A DNA stretch of 6,492 nt from an uncultured Actinomycetes bacterium (GTDB lineage: Bacteria; Actinomycetota; Acidimicrobiia; Acidimicrobiales; Acidimicrobilacustridaceae), in assembly GCA_945957335.1 (NCBI GenBank), contig CAMFLJ010000221.1, forward strand, positions 1 to 6,492. The letters run 5' to 3'. Both the position numbers and the translations under genes were made by a program. Of this stretch, positions 1-3,788 are shown in pieces. How positions within the stretch are numbered: position 1 is the first letter of the stretch; every line of letters begins with the position of its first letter. A model generated the notes under the pieces. The model was not told where the DNA came from, made no database searches, and was given only the letters and a program-made list of their open reading frames with translations.

Positions 1-1
1 C

Positions 2-232
2 CCCGACGCCAACATCATCTTCGGCACCGTCATCGACGACGAGATGGGCGACGAGGTGCGCGTCACGGTCATCGCCGCCGGCTTCGACCGCTGGGACTCG
101 CCCGACGCCAAGAAGGGCGGCGGTCGCGGTGGCCGCGCCGACGAGCCGGTCCGCGACGTCTTCGCCACCAGCGACGACGACGACGATCTCGGCGACGACG
201 ACGACTTCGACGTCCCCTCCTTCCTCCAGTAG
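2..232 (+). CDS. ftsZ: Cell division protein FtsZ, C-terminal fragment (5' end outside window)
   Basis: This is the last 76 codons of the tubulin-like GTPase that polymerises into the cytoplasmic Z-ring. The opening residues, PDANIIFGTVIDDEMGDEVR followed by VTVIAAGFD, are the strongly conserved end of the FtsZ globular C-terminal domain. After this comes a short disordered linker with a basic Gly/Arg patch (KKGGGRGGR), then a run of Asp (codons at 173-211). It ends in VPSFLQ, which matches the C-terminal peptide (consensus like DVPxFL) that docks SepF and other partners. The GTP-binding domain and start codon lie left of the window. The presence of sepF downstream fits, since SepF binds this peptide. 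The identity is secure; only the 5' extent is unknown. Confidence 0.96.
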   Translation, partial: PDANIIFGTVIDDEMGDEVRVTVIAAGFDRWDSPDAKKGGGRGGRADEPVRDVFATSDDDDDLGDDDDFDVPSFLQ

Positions 233-251
233 CCCCACGGGCCCCGTCCCG

Positions 252-953
252 GTGGGCGCCTGGCGGGAGCCGTTGCCCGACGGCCGTGCCGTCGAGCTGC
301 GGGCCACGTCGCGCGCCGACGGCGACCTCTTCGTCGACGGCCCGGCCGACGCACTGATCGCCCGGCGCCGGGCGGTCGTCGATCGTCCGTGGGTGTGGCT
401 GCGCCAGGTCCACGGCGACCGTGTCGTGGTGGTCGGGCCCGACGACCCGGCCACCGTGGCCGGCGCGGAGGCCGACGCCGCGGTCACCACCCGCGCCGAC
501 GTGGCGCTGGCGGTGCACGGCGCCGACTGCGGCATCCTCGGGCTCTGGTCGCCCGAAGGGGTCGTCGGCGTCGCCCACGCCGGATGGAAGGGCCTGGTGG
601 CGGGGGTGATCCCGGCGGCGGCGGCCGCCATGCGCTCTCTCGGCGCCTCGCGAGTCTCGGCCGTGGCCGGTCCCTGCATCGGGCCGGAGTGCTACGAGTT
701 CGGCGCCGACGACCTCGCCTCTGTGGAGGCCGTGCTCGGCCCAGAGGTGCGGGGCACCACCTCCTGGGGCACGCCGGGGCTCGACCTGCCGGCCGCCCTC
801 GCCGCGGCGTGCGCCACAGCCGACGTGGCCCTCGTCGCGCCGGCCTCGCCGTGCACCGCGTGCGAGGTCGACCTCCACTGGTCGCACCGGGCCCGGGCCG
901 ACACCGGCCGCCAGGCCATGGTCGTGTGGCTCGAGCCCGGAGGTGCCCGGTGA
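252..953 (+). CDS. pgeF: PgeF/YlmD family (DUF152, formerly 'laccase domain') protein
   Basis: This is a member of the DUF152/YfiH/YlmD family, zinc enzymes reported as purine nucleoside phosphorylase/adenosine deaminase and, in E. coli, as a peptidoglycan-editing factor. Numbering from GTG 252 (233 aa), the family signatures are LRQVHGD (50-56), ADAAVTTR (74-81), HGADCG (89-94), VAHAGWKG (107-114), GPCIG (140-144) and a C-terminal CTACEVDLHWSHR...GRQ block. The expected metal ligands His54, Cys93 and His109 are present. Position 94 is Gly and 95 Ile where many members have ADCxP. The start is uncertain. ATG 129 would lie 104 bases inside ftsZ and add a Thr/Ser-rich stretch that is only the other frame of the FtsZ Asp tail. 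GTG 252 lies 19 bases after the ftsZ stop but has no clear Shine-Dalgarno. It lies in the usual ftsZ-sepF interval of Gram-positives. Its exact reaction in this organism is inferred from the family. Confidence 0.9.
   Translation: MGAWREPLPDGRAVELRATSRADGDLFVDGPADALIARRRAVVDRPWVWLRQVHGDRVVVVGPDDPATVAGAEADAAVTTRADVALAVHGADCGILGLWSPEGVVGVAHAGWKGLVAGVIPAAAAAMRSLGASRVSAVAGPCIGPECYEFGADDLASVEAVLGPEVRGTTSWGTPGLDLPAALAAACATADVALVAPASPCTACEVDLHWSHRARADTGRQAMVVWLEPGGAR
939..945 (+). promoter_or_regulatory. Shine-Dalgarno site of yggS
   Basis: GGAGGTG ends four bases before the GTG at 950, a near-ideal match to the 16S rRNA anti-Shine-Dalgarno. It lies inside the last codons of pgeF and fixes the yggS start at the GTG that overlaps the pgeF stop. 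Confidence 0.8.
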
Positions 954-1642
954 GCGCCGTCGACCCGGCCGACGTCGCCCGCCGCCTCGAGGTGGTGCAG
1001 GCCCGCATCGACTCCGTCGCCGGCGGCCGCGAGGTCGGCCTGGTGGCCGTCACCAAGGGCTTCGGCGCCGACGCGGTGCGGGCCGCCCTGGGCCTCGGCC
1101 TCGCCGTCGTCGGTGAGAACTACGCCCAGGAGCTGCTGGCCAAGGCCGCCGACCTCGACGCCCACCCCGTCCCCGGCGCCGTGCCGAGGTGGCACTTCCT
1201 GGGCCGCCTCCAGCGCAACAAGGTGCGCCACCTCGCCGCCGTCGTCGACGTGTGGGAGAGCGTCGACCGGGCCGAGCTGGTGGCCGAGATCGCCCGGCGG
1301 GCCCCGGGTGCGGCCGTGCTCGTGCAGGCCAACCTGTCCGGCGAGGCCCAGAAGGGCGGCGCACCCCTCGACGAGGTGCCCGTCCTCGTGGCCCAGGGCC
1401 GCGAGCTCGGCCTCGACGTGCGTGGCCTCATGGGCGTCGGTCCGGCCGGTGCGCCCGAGGCCGCCCGCCCCGGCTTCCGGGCCCTCGTGGCGCTGGCCGA
1501 CGAGCTGGGCCTCCCCGAGCGCTCCATCGGCATGAGCGCCGACCTCGAGGTGGCCCTCGAGGAGGGCGCCACCACCGTGCGGGTCGGCACCGACCTGTTC
1601 GGCCCCCGCCCGCCGCGTCCCTCGACCGGTGGTGGAGGCTGA
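950..1642 (+). CDS. yggS: YggS/PLPBP family pyridoxal 5'-phosphate homeostasis protein
   Basis: This is a cytoplasmic PLP-binding, alanine-racemase-like single-domain TIM-barrel protein that helps maintain vitamin B6 and amino-acid balance; it has no established enzymatic reaction. It is 230 aa, the usual length. The PLP lysine is K36 in LVAVTKGF. Other family blocks are VGENYAQE (54-61), WHFLGRLQRNK (81-91), LVQANLSGEAQKGG (124-137), RGLMGVG (158-164) and the phosphate-binding C-terminal block SIGMSADLEVALEEG plus TTVRVGTDLFG (192-218). The GTG start at 950 overlaps the pgeF TGA by four bases and has a strong GGAGGTG ribosome site just upstream, so longer upstream readings are rejected. The overlap implies translational coupling with pgeF. 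It corresponds to ylmE of Bacillus and Streptomyces in the same cluster position. Confidence 0.96.
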   Translation: MSAVDPADVARRLEVVQARIDSVAGGREVGLVAVTKGFGADAVRAALGLGLAVVGENYAQELLAKAADLDAHPVPGAVPRWHFLGRLQRNKVRHLAAVVDVWESVDRAELVAEIARRAPGAAVLVQANLSGEAQKGGAPLDEVPVLVAQGRELGLDVRGLMGVGPAGAPEAARPGFRALVALADELGLPERSIGMSADLEVALEEGATTVRVGTDLFGPRPPRPSTGGGG

Positions 1643-1651
1643 GGCCTCACC
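1631..1651 (+). other. Inverted repeat spanning the yggS stop codon
   Basis: GGTG-g-AGGC (1631-1639) can pair with GCCTCACC (1644-1651) around a four-base TGAG loop with one bulged G. The core TGAGGCCTCA (1640-1649) is also a perfect 10-base palindrome that includes the yggS TGA. No T-run follows. It may be a weak terminator or attenuator before sepF, or chance in GC-rich DNA. Confidence 0.25.
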
Positions 1652-1654
1652 CGC

Positions 1655-1693
1655 TGGCATCCGGTGTGCCCGGAACCACTAGCCTCTCCTGCG
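1655..1693 (+). promoter_or_regulatory. Possible weak promoter upstream of sepF
   Basis: The 94-base gap between yggS and sepF contains TAGCCT (1680-1685), which fits the actinobacterial TANNNT -10 pattern. It would give a transcript start near 1693 and a leader of about 44 bases before the sepF ATG at 1737. The best -35 candidate, TGGCAT at 1655-1660, is poor and the spacing is long (19 bases). The gap is wider than the other spacings upstream in this run, which is the main reason to suspect a promoter. Confidence 0.25.
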
Positions 1694-1726
1694 ATCGATG
1701 ACGCCGCGGCCCTCCGCGCCCGGCAC

Positions 1727-1733
1727 GGAGGAA
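1727..1733 (+). promoter_or_regulatory. Shine-Dalgarno site of sepF
   Basis: GGAGGAA ends three bases before ATG 1737 (five bases from the GGAGG core). It decides between this ATG and the in-frame ATG at 1698, which has no such site and would add 13 residues not typical of SepF. Confidence 0.8.
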
Positions 1734-1736
1734 CCG

Positions 1737-2324
1737 ATGGCGACGATGTGGCGCAAGGCCATGCTGTACCTGGGGCTCGGGCCCGACGACGAGTACGACG
1801 ACTACGACGCCGGTCCCGACGAGCGTCCGGTGGCGCCGCGCGAGCAGGCCGCCCCGGCCCGCCAGCCCGCCCCTCGGCCCGCTCCGCCCCAGAGCGGCAC
1901 CGTCACCCGCACCCGCCCGCCGGCCCCGCAGCCCTCGGCGTTCTCCACCCCGCCGCCCGAGCCGAGCGAGCCCCCGGCCGTGCGCACCCTCCCCGTGTCG
2001 GGCGACGAGTCGCCCAAGCCCCGGGTGCGGGCCGTGCCGCGCACCCCGCAGAAGGCCCCGCACGTGGTCGAGCCCACCTCGTTCAACCAGGCCCAGGAGG
2101 TCGCCGACAAGTTCAAGGCCTCCCAGCCGGTGGCCATGGACCTCCTCGACGTCGACCGTGAGCTGTCGCGCCGCCTCATCGACTTCTCGAGCGGCCTCTG
2201 CTACGGCCTCGGCGGCAACATGGAGAAGGTCGCCAACCACATCTACCTGCTCACCCCGTCGGGGGTGGAGGTCACGCCGGACGAACGGCGCAAGCTGGCC
2301 GACCGCTCCTACGCCGACGACTGA
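1737..2324 (+). CDS. sepF: Cell division protein SepF
   Basis: SepF is a membrane anchor and organiser of FtsZ filaments; in actinobacteria, which lack FtsA, it is the main FtsZ membrane tether. The protein is 195 aa. Residues 1-15 (MATMWRKAMLYLGLG) are the N-terminal amphipathic membrane-binding helix, followed by the acidic PDDEYDDYD motif. Residues about 26-107 are a Pro/Ala-rich disordered linker. Residues about 108-180 form the DUF552 domain, with AMDLLDVD, RRLIDFSSGLCYGLGG (about 146-159) and the HIYLLTPSGVEV end strand. This domain dimerises and binds the FtsZ C-terminal peptide. The domain order is complete and intact. It is followed after 12 bases by yggT, so the two are probably co-transcribed. 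The identity is secure. Confidence 0.97.
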   Translation: MATMWRKAMLYLGLGPDDEYDDYDAGPDERPVAPREQAAPARQPAPRPAPPQSGTVTRTRPPAPQPSAFSTPPPEPSEPPAVRTLPVSGDESPKPRVRAVPRTPQKAPHVVEPTSFNQAQEVADKFKASQPVAMDLLDVDRELSRRLIDFSSGLCYGLGGNMEKVANHIYLLTPSGVEVTPDERRKLADRSYADD

Positions 2325-2336
2325 TCGAGCCCTGCC

Positions 2337-2594
2337 ATGTGGGCCCTCGTCGCCACCCTCCTCAACCTGTTCCTGCTGATCCTGTTCGCCCGGGCGATCC
2401 TCAGCTGGTTCCCGCCGTCGGGCAACGGTGCCATGGAGACCATCCGTGGCGTCCTCTTCACGATCACCGAGCCGGTGCTCGGGCCGGTGCGGCGCCTCAT
2501 CCCGCCGGCGCGCATCGGCGGCATGGGCCTCGACCTGTCGTTCATGATCGTGGTGCTGGCCATCATCCTCATCCAGGGCGTGCTGCCCCGCTGA
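2337..2594 (+). CDS. yggT: YggT family membrane protein (YlmG)
   Basis: This is an 85-aa integral membrane protein of the YggT/YlmG family, whose role is not settled. Homologues sit next to sepF in Gram-positives, and chloroplast relatives affect nucleoid distribution. It has two hydrophobic segments, residues about 3-25 and 65-83, joined by a loop. Family signatures are FARAILSWFPPSG (17-29), TEPVLGPVRRLIPP (44-57) and GLDLSFMIVVLAIIL (64-78). Bacterial relatives often carry either one or two copies of this unit; this is the single-copy form. The ATG follows the sepF stop by 12 bases with no strong ribosome site, so translation may be coupled to sepF. A GC-rich hairpin lies just after the stop. 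Confidence 0.93.
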   Translation: MWALVATLLNLFLLILFARAILSWFPPSGNGAMETIRGVLFTITEPVLGPVRRLIPPARIGGMGLDLSFMIVVLAIILIQGVLPR

Positions 2595-2609
2595 GCGAGC
2601 GGCCGGCCT

Positions 2610-2629
2610 GCCGGGGGGATGGCCCCGGC
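2610..2629 (+). terminator. GC-rich hairpin after yggT
   Basis: GCCGGGG (2610-2616) and CCCCGGC (2623-2629) form a perfect 7-bp stem with a six-base GGATGG loop, 16 bases past the yggT stop. There is no T-tract, as is common for hairpins in high-GC actinobacteria. It could end or attenuate the upstream transcript before a separate divIVA promoter. It also covers the region where a -35 box for that promoter would lie. Confidence 0.4.
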
Positions 2630-2645
2630 GTCCGGGCAGCATGGG

Positions 2646-2659
2646 TACGATCGCTCGGA
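2646..2659 (+). promoter_or_regulatory. Possible leaderless promoter of divIVA
   Basis: TACGAT (2646-2651) matches the actinobacterial -10 consensus TANNNT. Seven bases further lies the A of ATG 2659, so a transcript starting there would be leaderless, a common mode in actinobacteria. Neither ATG 2659 nor ATG 2641 has a Shine-Dalgarno site, which supports this reading. No convincing -35 is visible; that region is filled by the GC hairpin. Confidence 0.4.
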
Positions 2660-3651
2660 TGGAGTCCACTTCTGGAACCCCCCATCTTCTGACCGACGTC
2701 CGCTTCAGCGTGGCCCGCAAGGGCTACGACCCCGATGAGGTCGACAACTTCCTCGAGCGGGTGAGCGCCGCGGTGGCGCAGCTGCAGGACAAGCTGCGCC
2801 AGGCCACGGCCGACGCGGAGGCTGCGGAGGGCCGTGCCGCTGAGGCGGGCCGCCAGCAGACCATCCTGCAGGCGCGCGTCGACAAGCTCGAGGACGACCT
2901 CGCCGCGGCCGGCTCCGCGCCGGTCGCCGACGCTCCCGCCGTGCCCGCCCGCAACCCGGAGGACGACGCCGCCGAGGCCTCGAAGGTGCTCGTGCTCGCC
3001 CAGCGCACCGCCGACGCCGCCGTCGCCGAGGCCCGGGCCACCGCCACGCAGCGGGTCGCCGACGCCGAGGCCGAGGCCTCCCGCATCCTGGCCGCCGCCC
3101 GGACCGAGGCCGACGAGTCCGCCTCCCGCCAGCGCGAGGCGCTCGCCGCCGAGGTCCGCTCGCTCGAGGAGTCGCGCGCCAAGCTCGCCGGCGACATCGC
3201 CGCCCTCGACCGCTACCTCGACGACCAGCGCTCCAGCCTGGGCGGCGCCCTCGACCGCATCCGCGCCGTGCTCGACGATCCGTCGGCCCTGCGCCTCGGT
3301 TCCGCTCCCGTGACCTCCAAGGTCGAGGTGCCCGACGAGGCCACGCCGGTGGCCGTCGAGCCGGAGCCGGAGCCGGAGCCTGAGCCGGAGCCCGAAGCCG
3401 TCACCGTGGTGATCGAGGACGACATCGAGGTGGTCGAGGTCGAGGACGAGCCCGAGGCCGAGGCGCCGTCGAGCCTGTTCGCCCGCGACGAGCACCACGT
3501 GCCGGCCGATCCGCCCACCTCGCCGGTGGCCGTGTTCGACGCCGAGGCCGTCGAGGCCGAGGAGCAGTTCCTCGGTGGCGACGATCCCGAGGCCGACGCC
3601 GCCATGCGCCGCTTCTTCGAGGCCGACCTCGAGGACGACCAGCGCCACTAG
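2659..3651 (+). CDS. divIVA: DivIVA/Wag31-family coiled-coil polarity protein
   Basis: DivIVA-family proteins are cytoplasmic coiled-coil scaffolds that bind negatively curved membrane and, in actinobacteria, direct polar growth and septal wall synthesis. The product is 330 aa from ATG 2659. Residues about 12-45 are the DivIVA N-terminal lipid-binding domain (DVRFSVARKGYDPDEVDNFL), with Arg20-Lys21 before GYD where the membrane-inserting loop lies. Residues about 27-83 and 101-195 are Ala/Glu/Arg-rich with coiled-coil character, separated by a Pro/Ala break at 84-100. Residues 234-245 are six Glu-Pro pairs. The rest is an acidic, probably disordered tail ending near RRFFEADLEDDQRH. The tail is longer than in Bacillus DivIVA and resembles actinobacterial forms with extended C-termini. 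ATG 2641 is an alternative start adding six residues, but it overlaps the likely -10 box. Its place after yggT matches the Streptomyces and Bacillus order. Confidence 0.93.
   Translation: MESTSGTPHLLTDVRFSVARKGYDPDEVDNFLERVSAAVAQLQDKLRQATADAEAAEGRAAEAGRQQTILQARVDKLEDDLAAAGSAPVADAPAVPARNPEDDAAEASKVLVLAQRTADAAVAEARATATQRVADAEAEASRILAAARTEADESASRQREALAAEVRSLEESRAKLAGDIAALDRYLDDQRSSLGGALDRIRAVLDDPSALRLGSAPVTSKVEVPDEATPVAVEPEPEPEPEPEPEAVTVVIEDDIEVVEVEDEPEAEAPSSLFARDEHHVPADPPTSPVAVFDAEAVEAEEQFLGGDDPEADAAMRRFFEADLEDDQRH
3358..3393 (+). repeat. Glu-Pro hexanucleotide repeat inside divIVA
   Basis: Six tandem GAGCCN units (GAGCCG four times, with one GAGCCT and one GAGCCC) encode (EP)6 in the linker between the coiled coil and the acidic tail. 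The unit is a multiple of three, so copy-number change would keep the frame. Third-base differences suggest some age or selection on the protein. Confidence 0.9.
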
Positions 3652-3676
3652 GCCGCTTCGAACCTCCGCAGCACCC

Positions 3677-3702
3677 GCCGCCGGCCCTTCGAGGCCGGCG
3701 GC
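3677..3702. terminator. GC-rich hairpin terminator after divIVA
   Basis: GCCGCCGGCC (3677-3686) and GGCCGGCGGC (3693-3702) form a perfect 10-bp stem with a CTTCGA loop, 25 bases past the divIVA stop. No T-run follows on the + strand. Its strength and position between convergent genes suggest a terminator that could act on both strands. Confidence 0.6.
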
Positions 3703-3725
3703 CTCGCGCCCGCCCCCGACTCCCG

Positions 3726-3772
3726 TTCTGGCATGCCTTCTGCACCCCTGGGGTGCAAAACGCATGCCAGAA
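3726..3772. repeat. 47-base near-perfect palindrome between divIVA and ileS
   Basis: The sequence is symmetric about base 3749. The outer arms TTCTGGCATGC (3726-3736) and GCATGCCAGAA (3762-3772) are perfect complements, as are the inner arms TGCACCCC (3741-3748) and GGGGTGCA (3750-3757). Of the four base pairs between them, two (T3738-A3760, T3739-A3759) also match, so 21 of 23 pairs fit. The stem would end in a small CCTGG-type loop. It lies 16 bases before the ileS stop on the other strand. It may be a bidirectional terminator, a dispersed REP-like palindromic unit, or a protein-binding site; copies elsewhere in the genome would tell. Confidence 0.75.
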
Positions 3773-3788
3773 GCCGGAAGTGGGCGGG

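Noticed and set aside
173..211. GAC-rich tract as a DNA-level repeat element
   Set aside because: It is explained as the poly-Asp tail of FtsZ, a usual feature of the protein; no longer repeat unit is visible.
69..887. 272-codon open frame on the - strand opposite ftsZ and pgeF
   Set aside because: Arg/Gly/His-rich antisense shadow of two identified genes.
389..949. Upstream extension of yggS to 389
   Set aside because: The residues before 950 are Arg/Gly-rich off-frame translation of pgeF. The GTG at 950 has a strong ribosome site and matches the family N-terminus.
1698..1736. Alternative sepF start at ATG 1698
   Set aside because: It adds 13 residues without family support, while ATG 1737 has GGAGGAA upstream and gives the canonical SepF N-terminus.
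1647..2720. 357-codon open frame on the - strand opposite sepF and yggT
   Set aside because: Antisense shadow of two well-recognised genes; composition typical of GC-rich off-frames.
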